Source: Arthrobacter oryzae (GTDB taxonomy: Bacteria > Actinomycetota > Actinomycetes > Actinomycetales > Micrococcaceae). Taken from it: a stretch of DNA of 64,000 nucleotides. The notes beneath the pieces are model-generated. The model worked only from the letters and a program-made list of their open reading frames with translations, did not search any database and was not told where the DNA came from. The position numbers were made by a program, and so were the translations under genes. Location: contig NZ_JAUSSM010000001.1 in NCBI RefSeq assembly GCF_030812315.1, forward strand, positions 434,001 to 498,000. The letters run 5' to 3'. Positions 21,793 to 30,914 of the stretch are shown here, one piece after another; the stretch's first letter is position 1; each line of letters begins with the position of its first letter.

Positions 21793-22887
21793 TCAGGCAG
21801 GCTTGACGTCTGGCTGCGCGTCAATCCACGTGGCCAGCCGTTCGATTCCCTGGGCAAGGTTGTATTGCGGTGTCCAGCCCAGCACCTTTTCGGCGGCGGT
21901 GATGTCAGCCCACGCATGCCGCACATCGCCCTGCCTGTACTGGCCGGTCACGTGCGATTCAGGAGCGTTGTAGTGCTCAGCGATCAGCTTTGCGGCGGTG
22001 CCGATGGTCTGGAACTCGCCCGATCCGATGTCCATCGGTTCACCTTGGACGGTGGGGGAGACAGCGCCGGCAACGATGGCAGAGGCCACATCGTCGATCA
22101 GGATGAAGTCACGGCGCACTTCGCCGTCCTCGTACAGGGGAATGGACTTGCCGCCCATTGCCATCCGGCAGAAGAGGCTCATGATGCCCGTGTACGGGTT
22201 GATCAGGGACTGGCCCGGACCGTAGACATTCTGCAGTCGGAGGATCACCGTCTCGACGCCGTAGGACTTTGCCCACGCCTGCAGGACATGTTCCTGGGCA
22301 AGCTTGGTGGCACCGTAGACGCTCACGGGCGCCGGGAACGTCTCGGACGCTTTCATGGCGACGGGCGAGGCGTCCGGGAAATCCCACTGTGCTTTGTCGA
22401 GGGTTTCGCTCGTCCGCTGCCCAGGGTAGAAGATCCGGCCGTCGGCATCCTGCCAGGCGCCTTCGCCGTAAACAGCGCGACTGGAGGACAGGACAATCCG
22501 GCGCGGCAGCTTGGCATGGCGGTTGAGGCCGTCCAAGAGTTGCGACGTTCCGACGACGTTGACGTGGGTATGCCTCGTGGACTCTTCCAGGGACTGGCCG
22601 GTTCCTGTTTCCGCCGCGAGGTGGATGACGACGTCGGGGGTAACGTCCTGGAGGACTGTGTCCCAGGTCTTCGCTTCCGTCACATCCGCAACGACCAGTT
22701 CGGCGGCCGGGTTCAGCTGGTCGGGGCGCTGCCCCGTGGCATGGATCTGCGGGTGGAGATTGTCGACGACAACGACGCGGTCGAACTCATTGACGAGGGC
22801 ATCGGAGATCGCGCAGCCGATGAACCCGGCGCCGCCCGTAACCAGGACGGTGCCTCCGGGACGGGCGGAACTTGAAGAGGAAGTCAC
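21793..22887 (-). CDS. NAD-dependent sugar-nucleotide epimerase (extended SDR)
   Basis: A 364-residue extended short-chain dehydrogenase: Rossmann motif [27 protein letters not shown], catalytic YGATK, and RLQNVYGPGQ. It resembles UDP-glucose 4-epimerases and dTDP-L-rhamnose 4-epimerases; the exact substrate is not clear from sequence. The longer open frame to 23004 overlaps the upstream glycosyltransferase by 92 bp; I chose GTG 22887, which has GAAAGG about 6 nt upstream and leaves a clean 25-bp gap. A role in supplying UDP-galactose to glf, or a dTDP-6-deoxysugar to the GT2 enzymes, is plausible. Confidence 0.88.
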   Translation of the reverse strand: MTSSSSSARPGGTVLVTGGAGFIGCAISDALVNEFDRVVVVDNLHPQIHATGQRPDQLNPAAELVVADVTEAKTWDTVLQDVTPDVVIHLAAETGTGQSLEESTRHTHVNVVGTSQLLDGLNRHAKLPRRIVLSSSRAVYGEGAWQDADGRIFYPGQRTSETLDKAQWDFPDASPVAMKASETFPAPVSVYGATKLAQEHVLQAWAKSYGVETVILRLQNVYGPGQSLINPYTGIMSLFCRMAMGGKSIPLYEDGEVRRDFILIDDVASAIVAGAVSPTVQGEPMDIGSGEFQTIGTAAKLIAEHYNAPESHVTGQYRQGDVRHAWADITAAEKVLGWTPQYNLAQGIERLATWIDAQPDVKPA

Positions 22888-22912
22888 TTGGGACCTTTCG
22901 TAGCGAACGGCG

Positions 22913-23800
22913 TTACTTGCCGAAGGTGTGGCGGACCAGGGCCTTGACGGCGGAGGAGTTCTTGCTGAGTACGGCTTTGGGCAGCAGGGACGCCGCGTGC
23001 GCACGCGACGTGAACCTCAGCCGTGCTGACCGGGCCGCCCTGTTCCATCCCAGTTCCTGTGCCTGCGCAGCGGCGACGGCGAAATAATCGCGTTCTCCGG
23101 CGAACCGGGAGCCGTCGACAAGCTTGGTGGAGGAGGCGCTGTTTGAGTGCCTGCGGTACTGGAAGCAGACGGTCGGCTCGATGAGGAGCTGGTCGCCGTT
23201 GTAGATCATGTCCATGATCAGGGCGAGATCCTGGATGATGGGGAACCCGTCACGGAAGTCCACCTGGCGGACCCTGTCAGTCCGGAAGGCAAGCGACGGC
23301 CAGTAGAGCCAGTCCCCGTGCATCAGGTTGGATGCAATGGCCTCGCCGGAGATCAGTTGGCGTCCGCCGCCCCGGGGCTTGATCAGCTTCTGCTTGACGG
23401 TGTCAACCAGGGTGGCTACCACCTGGCCGGCTTCGTCGATGACCTGGACGCCGGGCTGGATCAAGGCAGCGCCGGGGTACCGTTTGTGGGCATCGAGGAT
23501 GGTGGAGACGTAGTTCGGCAGCAGGACGTCATCGCAGCCGAGGATCACCAGGACTTCCTCAGTCGCCATGGCCACGCAGGTCCGGTAGTTTTCCGTGATT
23601 CCTGCATTCTGTTCCTTGCGGATGTACTTCACCCGGGGATCGGTGATCGCCGCCATGAAGTCCTTGATCTCCTGGCCCGGGTACGCGTCGTCCACGACGG
23701 TGAGGAGCCAGTCATCGCTGTCCTGTGACAGGACACTGTTGACTGCTTCCTTCATGTAGTCCGGATCGCCCCAGTAGGGAATGAAAATATCCAGCGGCAT
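22913..23800 (-). CDS. GT2 glycosyltransferase
   Basis: A 295-residue GT-A enzyme: MPLDIFIPYWGDPDYMKEAV at the N-terminus, VVDDAYPG, RKEQNAGITENYRTC, and the metal-binding LGCDDV. The middle region (HGDWLYWPSLAFRTD, DLALIMDM) is typical of small GT2 enzymes that add single sugars to polyprenyl-linked intermediates. It is in a tight minus-strand cluster, with a 3-bp gap after the DUF2304 gene and 25 bp before the epimerase. The specific sugar is unknown. Confidence 0.85.
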   Translation of the reverse strand: MPLDIFIPYWGDPDYMKEAVNSVLSQDSDDWLLTVVDDAYPGQEIKDFMAAITDPRVKYIRKEQNAGITENYRTCVAMATEEVLVILGCDDVLLPNYVSTILDAHKRYPGAALIQPGVQVIDEAGQVVATLVDTVKQKLIKPRGGGRQLISGEAIASNLMHGDWLYWPSLAFRTDRVRQVDFRDGFPIIQDLALIMDMIYNGDQLLIEPTVCFQYRRHSNSASSTKLVDGSRFAGERDYFAVAAAQAQELGWNRAARSARLRFTSRAHAASLLPKAVLSKNSSAVKALVRHTFGK

Positions 23801-23803
23801 GTG

Positions 23804-24247
23804 TTAATCCGAACCTTTGTGTTGTGTGTCGGGCTCCGCAGCGTGCGGGCCGGCGGTGTCTGGGGTTGTTGCCAACGAGTCGGACGGTGACGGTGAATCG
23901 GTGCTGGCCGGGGCGCCGAGAGCCTCCACCTGAACCCGCAGGATTGCCACTTCCTCCGCGAGTGTCCGCGTCTCGTCCTCAACTACGGAGATTTCCCACG
24001 AGAGGTGCAGGCAGACGCCGAGCAGCATGAGGATGCTCATGGCGAAGAGCAGGTTGGAGGGCAGTTGGACGCCGACAAACTCCGCCACAATGTTGAGCAG
24101 CCGCGGAAAGGCCGCCAGCACAAGCGTGGCGACGCCCACGATCAGCCAGAGGGCGGCGTACTTCTCCCGGAGTTTCTTCCGGCGGAGCATTTCGACGACC
24201 AGGCCAACAATGGCCAGGGCGAGCAGGAAGGCGGCAATGTTTCCCAT
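23804..24247 (-). CDS. DUF2304-family membrane protein
   Basis: A 147-residue protein with about three N-terminal membrane helices (3-20, 30-52, 63-85), a short predicted coiled coil (VEDETRTLAEEVAILRVQVE), and a disordered Ser/Pro/Asp tail. The KKLREKYAALWL segment between helices 1 and 2 is characteristic of DUF2304. Such proteins regularly accompany a DPM1-like GT2, and here the gap to that gene is only 4 bp, which suggests a partner or anchor role. The molecular function is not known. Confidence 0.83.
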   Translation of the reverse strand: MGNIAAFLLALAIVGLVVEMLRRKKLREKYAALWLIVGVATLVLAAFPRLLNIVAEFVGVQLPSNLLFAMSILMLLGVCLHLSWEISVVEDETRTLAEEVAILRVQVEALGAPASTDSPSPSDSLATTPDTAGPHAAEPDTQHKGSD

Positions 24248-24251
24248 ACTT

Positions 24252-25001
24252 CTAGGCTCCTGATGCTTGCGGAGCTGGTAGGGCCAGGTGGGACCGCTTC
24301 CGGGTCAGGGCAAACAACAGGGCAAACACCGATCTTCCGAGGTATATGGCGGCCTTCGCCGGATTGTGGCTGGGCTTTCCGCCCTGCCGGGCTCGCATTT
24401 CGACGGGGACCTGTGTGACAGTGCACCCGGAGCGGATGGCCACCACAAGCGAGTCGATGGTGTCGCCCAGGTATTCGGCAGGGTAGTGGTCGAGGTATTG
24501 GTCCACGGCGCGCACGTTGGCTGCCCGGAACCCGCTGGTCACGTCCGTGAGCCGGGTCTTAGCCAGCCCGGAAATAACCTTGGCCAGCAGTTGCATGGCC
24601 CATTTCCGCGGCCCCGTGACCTTGTAGTCCCCGCGGTCCGCGAAGCGCGCGCCGATTGAGATATCGGCGTGGGCGAGTCCTGCCAGGACTTCGTCGATGC
24701 TCCGTGGATCGTGCTGGCCGTCGGAATCCACCTGGATCACCTGGCGGTAGCCGCAGCGGCGTGCGTACTTGAAACCTGCGCGCATGGCCCCGCCCACGCC
24801 AAGGTTAAAGGGCAGGTTGAGCACTGTGGCTCCAGCTTCGGCGGCTACGGCTGCGGTGTTGTCCGTGGACCCGTCGTTGACGACGAGGACGTCGTACCGG
24901 GAGTCTGTGTTCAACACTTCCCGCACGGTATTGCCGACGGCTTCCGATTCATTCCAGGCAGGCATGATGACCAGAACGCGCGGATTGGGGGTGGATTCCA
25001 T
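24252..25001 (-). CDS. GT2 glycosyltransferase, polyprenyl-phosphate sugar synthase (DPM1-like)
   Basis: A 249-residue GT2 enzyme: VLVIMPAWNES, VVNDGSTDNT, LPFNLGVGGAMRAGFKYA, metal motif VDSDGQHDP, and DVTSGFRA. These match the dolichol/polyprenyl-phosphate mannose synthase-like group, which attach a sugar to a polyprenyl phosphate carrier. I start at ATG 25001 rather than the TTG at 25010, because TATAGT sits directly before the TTG and would put the transcription start about at the ATG. That makes the mRNA leaderless or nearly so. It heads the minus-strand cluster that runs to 18.7 kb. Confidence 0.85.
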   Translation of the reverse strand: MESTPNPRVLVIMPAWNESEAVGNTVREVLNTDSRYDVLVVNDGSTDNTAAVAAEAGATVLNLPFNLGVGGAMRAGFKYARRCGYRQVIQVDSDGQHDPRSIDEVLAGLAHADISIGARFADRGDYKVTGPRKWAMQLLAKVISGLAKTRLTDVTSGFRAANVRAVDQYLDHYPAEYLGDTIDSLVVAIRSGCTVTQVPVEMRARQGGKPSHNPAKAAIYLGRSVFALLFALTRKRSHLALPAPQASGA

Positions 25002-25010
25002 GGTGTCCAA

Positions 25011-25016
25011 ACTATA
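25011..25016 (-). promoter_or_regulatory. -10 box TATAGT for the minus-strand glycosyltransferase cluster
   Basis: On the minus strand TATAGT (25016-25011) is followed 9 nt later by the ATG at 25001. The predicted initiation site, about 7 nt downstream, is within 2 nt of the start codon, which suggests a leaderless message. No convincing -35 is seen. Confidence 0.5.
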
Positions 25017-25132
25017 TCAATTCCACGATCCGGGTCGGCGGTGACGCAGCCGCGCGGCGCGGGAGGGCACTGCGATGTTCGGTGCTGTCCACGCTGAACG
25101 TGGCCGCGGGGTGGGGTCCGGACCGGACGGCC

Positions 25133-25138
25133 TAAGAT
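25133..25138 (+). promoter_or_regulatory. Candidate -10 box (TAAGAT) upstream of the GT2 gene at 25205
   Basis: TAAGAT lies 66 bp before the TTG start of the glycosyltransferase, inside the 203-bp gap between divergent clusters. It is a -10-like hexamer without a clear -35. Confidence 0.35.
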
Positions 25139-25204
25139 GGGACGGGCCCGCCGGATGTCAGCTGGTGAGCCCCGGAACCATCTCGCGCAGGCGGAAGGAC
25201 CAGA

Positions 25205-25981
25205 TTGAAAACCGATTCCAAGGGCGTCCCGGGCCCGACAGGCGGCAAGCAAACCCGAGCAAGCATCTGCCTCGCCAGCTACCGCGGGGGGCGCTATGTT
25301 AAGGAACAGCTCGAGTCCATCCTCGCCCAGCTGGGTCCGGACGATGAGCTGGTCATCGTTGACGACGCCTCACCCGACGACACCGTCGAGCAGATCAGGA
25401 CCTTCCACGATGGACGGATCCGCCTGATTGAGGCGGCGGTGAACCAGGGTTACGTAAGGTCATTCGAACAGGCCGCCCTGGCCGCGAAGGGACAGTACAT
25501 CCTGCTCGCCGACCAGGATGACGTTTGGGTGCCGGGCAGGCTTGAGCTAATGGTTAGCGCGCTGCAGGCATCAAGGGTCGTTGCCTCCAACTTCGACGTG
25601 CTCGGCGGCGGGCCCCGTCCGAACATCCCGCGGCTCCGGGACAAGGACAGCCGGCGACATGCCGCAAACCTCCTCGGCGTCCTGGTGGGATACCGGGCTT
25701 ATTACGGCTGCGGCATGGCTTTCCGGCGCGACATGCTGCCCGTGTTCACGCCCGTTCCCCGCTATGTGAACGAGTCCCACGACCTTTGGCTTGCCATTTG
25801 CGGCAACCTGGCAGGCTCCATGCGGCACTTGGACGAGTCAACGCTCCTGCGCAGGATCCACGATGACAACGCTACGCCCAGGGGGTGGCGTTCACTGTCC
25901 GTGATCCTCCGTGCGCGCCTGATGCTGCTTCGCTGCATCGCCGAGGCAGCGCTGCGCCTACGGCGGGACGGCTCAAATTAG
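25205..25981 (+). CDS. GT2 glycosyltransferase
   Basis: A 258-residue GT-A enzyme: ICLASYRGGRYVKEQLESIL, VIVDDASPDDT, and the LADQDDVWVPG metal motif, which is shared by many rhamnan/O-antigen GT2 enzymes. NESHDLWLAICGN marks the acceptor region. The start is TTG at 25205 with AAGGA about 8 nt upstream. It is followed after 31 bp by rfbB, which has its own apparent promoter. A second enzyme of the same LSDQDDSW type is encoded at 28451, which brackets the rhamnose genes; both are candidate rhamnosyltransferases, by inference only. Confidence 0.86.
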   Translation: MKTDSKGVPGPTGGKQTRASICLASYRGGRYVKEQLESILAQLGPDDELVIVDDASPDDTVEQIRTFHDGRIRLIEAAVNQGYVRSFEQAALAAKGQYILLADQDDVWVPGRLELMVSALQASRVVASNFDVLGGGPRPNIPRLRDKDSRRHAANLLGVLVGYRAYYGCGMAFRRDMLPVFTPVPRYVNESHDLWLAICGNLAGSMRHLDESTLLRRIHDDNATPRGWRSLSVILRARLMLLRCIAEAALRLRRDGSN

Positions 25982-26000
25982 AACGGGATGGCTCAACCGG

Positions 26001-26006
26001 TAAGCT
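26001..26006 (+). promoter_or_regulatory. -10 box TAAGCT for rfbB, apparently leaderless
   Basis: TAAGCT is followed by six bases and then the rfbB ATG, so transcription should begin at or next to the start codon. A poor -35 (TTAGAA, 25978-25983) lies 17 bp upstream. No ribosome site fits between the box and the ATG. Confidence 0.5.
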
Positions 26007-26012
26007 GGCTGA

Positions 26013-27011
<999 letters not shown>

Positions 27012-27014
27012 ACG

Positions 27015-28439
27015 ATGTCGATCGAGTTCTCCAAAAAGCTGACCGCCCACGAAACCCCGATCCCCGGCGTCGTCCTCTACGACCTGCCGGTCCACGGCGA
27101 CAACCGTGGCTGGTTCAAGGAAAACTGGCAGCGGGAGAAAATGGTGGCCCTCGGGCTGCCGGACTTCCGCCCCGTGCAGAACAACATCTCGTTCAACGAA
27201 AAGGCCGGCACCACGCGCGGCATCCATGCCGAACCGTGGGACAAGTTCATCTCCGTGGCGACCGGCCGGATCTTCGGCGCCTGGGTGGACCTGCGCGAGG
27301 GCCCGTCCTTCGGTGCCGTCTTCACCGCCGAACTGGACCCCAGCCAGGCCATCTTCATTCCCCGCGGTGTGGGGAACGCCTTCCAGACCCTGGAAGACAA
27401 CACCGCCTACACCTACCTCGTCAACGACCACTGGTCCGCGGACGCCCAGGGCCAGTACACCTTCCTGAACCTCGCGGACGAGACGGCCGGAATTGCCTGG
27501 CCCGTTCCGCTGGACGAGGCTGAGCTCTCCGACAAGGACAAGGCGCACCCCCGCCTCGCGGACGTCGTGCCGATGCCGGCGAAGAAGATCCTCGTGGTCG
27601 GCGCCGACGGTCAGTTGGGCAAGGCGCTGCGGGAACTGTACGACGGCGACGCGACCGTTGAGTTCGCCGGGCGCGCCGGATTCGACCTCGGCAGCGAAGC
27701 GTCCTTCACCGAGCGGAACTGGAAGAACTACTCGACGATCATCAACGCCGCCGCCTACACCGCTGTCGACACCGCGGAAACCGCGGAGGGCCGGGCAGCG
27801 GCCTGGGCCGTCAACGTTGCCGCCGTGTCACGGCTGGCCCGGACCGCCGTCGAACATGACCTCACGCTCGTCCATGTTTCCTCGGACTACGTCTTCGACG
27901 GCGTCCGCGAGAGCCACGACGAGGCTGAACCCTTCACCCCGCTCGGTGTGTACGGTCAGACGAAGGCAGCCGGCGACGCCGTCGTCAGTGTTGTTCCCCG
28001 CCATTACATCGTCCGGACCAGCTGGGTCATCGGCGAAGGCAACAACTTCGTCCGCACCATGGCATCCCTGGCCGGGCGTGGCATCGAACCGTCCGTGGTC
28101 AATGACCAGGTCGGTCGGCTCAGCTTCACCGAAGACATTGCGGCAGGCATCCAGCACCTGCTGGAATCCAGCGCGGACTACGGCACGTACAACCTGAGCA
28201 ATGACGGTGAACCGCAGTCGTGGGCCGACATCGCCGCGGACGTGTACGAGCTGTCAGGACAGTCGCGGACCGCCGTCACAGGCGTGAGCACCGAAGAGTA
28301 CTTCAAGGGCAAAGCTGCCGCGCCCCGGCCGCTGAACAGCGTACTGGACCTGACCAAGATCAAGAACTCAGGCTTCAAGCCGCGTCCCGCCAGGGACGTT
28401 TTGGAAGCGTATCTCGGCCTGCGGACGGCTGCGGAATAG
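27015..28439 (+). CDS. rfbCD: Fused dTDP-4-dehydrorhamnose 3,5-epimerase and reductase
   Basis: A 474-residue bifunctional protein carrying the last two steps to dTDP-L-rhamnose. Residues 1-185 are an RmlC cupin: GDNRGWFKENWQ, NNISFNEKAGTTRGIHAE, FIPRGVGNAFQTLEDNTAYTY. From about 190 an RmlD reductase starts with ILVVGADGQLGKAL, then AYTAVDTAE, HVSSDYVFDG and YGQTKAAGD (YxxxK near 312). RmlC and RmlD are usually separate; the fusion would channel the intermediate and fixes 1:1 stoichiometry. The frame is continuous with no stop or frameshift between domains, so it is not a sequencing join. Start ATG 27015 lies 3 bp after rfbB. Confidence 0.95.
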   Translation: MSIEFSKKLTAHETPIPGVVLYDLPVHGDNRGWFKENWQREKMVALGLPDFRPVQNNISFNEKAGTTRGIHAEPWDKFISVATGRIFGAWVDLREGPSFGAVFTAELDPSQAIFIPRGVGNAFQTLEDNTAYTYLVNDHWSADAQGQYTFLNLADETAGIAWPVPLDEAELSDKDKAHPRLADVVPMPAKKILVVGADGQLGKALRELYDGDATVEFAGRAGFDLGSEASFTERNWKNYSTIINAAAYTAVDTAETAEGRAAAWAVNVAAVSRLARTAVEHDLTLVHVSSDYVFDGVRESHDEAEPFTPLGVYGQTKAAGDAVVSVVPRHYIVRTSWVIGEGNNFVRTMASLAGRGIEPSVVNDQVGRLSFTEDIAAGIQHLLESSADYGTYNLSNDGEPQSWADIAADVYELSGQSRTAVTGVSTEEYFKGKAAAPRPLNSVLDLTKIKNSGFKPRPARDVLEAYLGLRTAAE

Positions 28440-28450
28440 CGGACCGGCCC

Positions 28451-29443
28451 ATGCGCTTCGACTCGAGTACGTTCGGCGTGGTCGCCCTCGCGGCCTACCA
28501 ACCCAACTGGGAGCTGTTCCGAACGCAGCTGCGAACTATCCAGAACCAGACGCATGAGCGTTTCCTGTGCCTCATTTCAGCCGACGGCGGTTTCGCCGAA
28601 GTCCGGGATTTCGTGGCCGGGGAATTCGGCGGCGACGAAAGGTTCCGGGTCATCGGGTTCGAAGAGCGGCTCGGGTTCTACGGCAACTTCGAACGAGTCC
28701 TCCAGCACGCTCCTGCTGAGGCGGAGTGGGTCGCCTTGTCGGACCAGGACGACTCCTGGTATCCGTCGAAGCTCGAAATTCTCGTGCCGCACCTGAACGA
28801 CGTCAGCCTGGTGGCGGCGCAGGCGCGTGTTGTCCGGCTTCCCGGCAATGTGGTGGTGACGCCATCAACCCAGCGGAAGAACGTCGCACTGGATGCCTTG
28901 CTGGCCCAAAACCAGGTGACCGGAAGCCTGTGCCTGTTCAGGCGCGAGTTGCTGGACCTGGCTCTTCCCTTCCCGCGCCTAAACACCATCTCGCAGGTAC
29001 ATGACCATTGGCTGGCTGTCTGCGCCAAGGCCACCGGCGGTGCGCTCGTGGTTGACGACGTTGTCCAGGACTACGTGCAGCACGGCGGCAACGTCCTCGG
29101 TGAGGTCGGCGGCAGGAAGAGCATCGCCAAGTCTTTTGAGCACGTGACAGCCCTGTCCCGAAAGTTTCAGGGCAGCAGCAGTCCGCTCGCCATGCTCAGG
29201 ACTGCCAATGACTTGAGCTTCGGCTGGCGCCGCGTCATGGCGGATACCCTGCGGAAACGCGTTGCTGCTGGGTCTCCCGGCCTGGACGGCGGGGTGGCCG
29301 CCTTCGAAACTGGCCACGGCTGGGTGTCCACCTCGCGCGCGCTCGTCTCGGGGCTGCGGAGCGGCGACATAGCTTTGCCGTGCTTCGTGGAATTTGTTGC
29401 CGGCGTTCCGGTTGAACTGTTCGCCAAAGGGCGCCGGAAGTAG
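28451..29443 (+). CDS. GT2 glycosyltransferase, rhamnosyltransferase-like
   Basis: A 330-residue GT2 enzyme: VALAAYQPNWELFRTQLRTI, SADGGFAEV, ALSDQDDSWYPSKL (metal site), and HDHWLAVCAKATGG. The LSDQDDxW form is common in rhamnosyltransferases, and the gene follows the rhamnose genes by 11 bp. I start at ATG 28451; the frame is open to 28220, but that part overlaps the fused rfbC-rfbD gene in another frame and reads as an Arg-rich string. It converges on the flippase gene with only 8 bp between stops. Confidence 0.86.
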   Translation: MRFDSSTFGVVALAAYQPNWELFRTQLRTIQNQTHERFLCLISADGGFAEVRDFVAGEFGGDERFRVIGFEERLGFYGNFERVLQHAPAEAEWVALSDQDDSWYPSKLEILVPHLNDVSLVAAQARVVRLPGNVVVTPSTQRKNVALDALLAQNQVTGSLCLFRRELLDLALPFPRLNTISQVHDHWLAVCAKATGGALVVDDVVQDYVQHGGNVLGEVGGRKSIAKSFEHVTALSRKFQGSSSPLAMLRTANDLSFGWRRVMADTLRKRVAAGSPGLDGGVAAFETGHGWVSTSRALVSGLRSGDIALPCFVEFVAGVPVELFAKGRRK

Positions 29444-29451
29444 CTGCAGGC

Positions 29452-30714
29452 TTAGTGCGGTTTTTCCGCGGTTGGGACGGGCGGCTGAACGAGGTGCTTG
29501 AGGCTGTCCCGGACCACCATGATCTGGTAGCCGGCAACAACCAGCTCGGCGAGGCCGACCGCCCAAGCTACACCGGGGGCGCCGAAGAGGATGCCGAGGA
29601 CGAACATCATCGGAACGTTGAAGGCTGCACCGATCGCCGTCGATTTGGCCAGGGCGGCTCCCTTGCCCAGCGGTATGAGGCAGGCCAGGCCCACGACCTG
29701 GGCTACGATGACCCCGGCAAGAATCAGCCCGAAGGGGACGCTGAGGCTGTAGTCGATAGTGATGACTCCGCTGGAGAACAGCGGGCTGGCCCACGGGGTA
29801 AGGACTGCAAGGAGGATTCCGGCAAACAGGCCGACTACCGGGGCAAGCCTGGCCACGGTACGGATCCGGTGGGAGCTCCTGGCTGGGCCGGCTTCCGGAA
29901 TCCAACCCTGGATCACCTGGAGGACGGGCCCGAATCCGGCGACCGCAAAGCGGAAAAGCTTGTCCGCGAGAGCGTATTGGGGGAGTGCGGCCGCAACCAC
30001 CTGGCCCACCGCAAGCAGCGGCAGATTGCTGTTGAGGCTTCCGGTTCCCGCTGCAATCACCCCGTATTTCTGGTCGCGCAAGCGTTTCATGGCAGGCGCG
30101 ATGCGAAGATCCGCTTTCACTGGATGCCCTGCGCGGGACAGGGCGCCGGCCGCGCCGATAATGACTGCCAGCAGATTGAAGGCCAGCAGCGCGAGCACAA
30201 ATACGATGGGCTCCGGGAAGAACTGGATCAGCACCACGCCCGCAACCGTGCCCAGCCCCTGCGGAAGCACGTCAAAAAGAAATAGCTTCCACGGTTTTGC
30301 CTGGCCAATGAAGAACCACGAGGCCCCGACGAATGGCAGGACATAGGCAACTGATGCCAGCGCCGCAACCGGGGGATCGATTCTGCCCATGAGCAGCATC
30401 ACGAAATACATCACAGGTGCAGCGAAGAGGAACAGATAGACGCGGCTGACCAGGGAGTCGAGGAACATTTGCGGCCGCTCGCGCTCCGGCAGTGACGCCA
30501 CGAGGGCGGCCCCCACGGTTCCCCAGCCGAAGGCGACGGCAATCCCGAAAATTGCGGCAGTGGCCTGGGCCAATGCGAGTTCGCCCCACGTCTCCTTGCC
30601 CAGCGTGGAAATGACGAACGGGATGGCGAGCAGATTTACGACGGTTGAGAACACGAGCGATGTTGCGAAACCGCCAAAACGGCGGAACAAAGCGGGTGCA
30701 GCTTTCGAAGCCAC
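29452..30714 (-). CDS. Wzx-like polysaccharide flippase (MATE/MVF superfamily)
   Basis: A 420-residue membrane protein with about twelve to fourteen helices and no soluble domain. The N-terminal FRRFGGFATSLVFSTVVNLLAIPFVISTLGKETWGELA segment is characteristic of O-antigen and teichoic-acid flippases. It would move polyprenyl-linked oligosaccharide across the membrane, which means the island holds both an ABC exporter and a flippase and may build two glycans, or one glycan plus side-chain units. The GTG start has GGAGA upstream. The island ends here. Confidence 0.87.
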   Translation of the reverse strand: MASKAAPALFRRFGGFATSLVFSTVVNLLAIPFVISTLGKETWGELALAQATAAIFGIAVAFGWGTVGAALVASLPERERPQMFLDSLVSRVYLFLFAAPVMYFVMLLMGRIDPPVAALASVAYVLPFVGASWFFIGQAKPWKLFLFDVLPQGLGTVAGVVLIQFFPEPIVFVLALLAFNLLAVIIGAAGALSRAGHPVKADLRIAPAMKRLRDQKYGVIAAGTGSLNSNLPLLAVGQVVAAALPQYALADKLFRFAVAGFGPVLQVIQGWIPEAGPARSSHRIRTVARLAPVVGLFAGILLAVLTPWASPLFSSGVITIDYSLSVPFGLILAGVIVAQVVGLACLIPLGKGAALAKSTAIGAAFNVPMMFVLGILFGAPGVAWAVGLAELVVAGYQIMVVRDSLKHLVQPPVPTAEKPH

Positions 30715-30867
30715 TCAAGATCTCCGATCCTATGGGTCCAAGCATGTCGCCCATGCGAGTCGGCAATTAGGCCAAATTGAATCCTACCTCGCGTGCTGTG
30801 GCGCCCAGGAACCGCGGGGCGCTGACCGGCCCGGTGGTCTCAGCCGAACGGTCCGGGGCGACCCGGA

Positions 30868-30904
30868 CGACCGTGGCACGCCAGCCAGGGGGCGGCCACG
30901 GTCG
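30868..30904 (-). terminator. Possible terminator hairpin downstream of the GH25 gene
   Basis: CGACCGTGGC (30868-30877) and GCCACGGTCG (30895-30904) form a 10-bp stem just after the lysozyme stop. There is no T-run, so function is uncertain. Confidence 0.35.
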
Positions 30905-30914
30905 ACGTCCCGTC

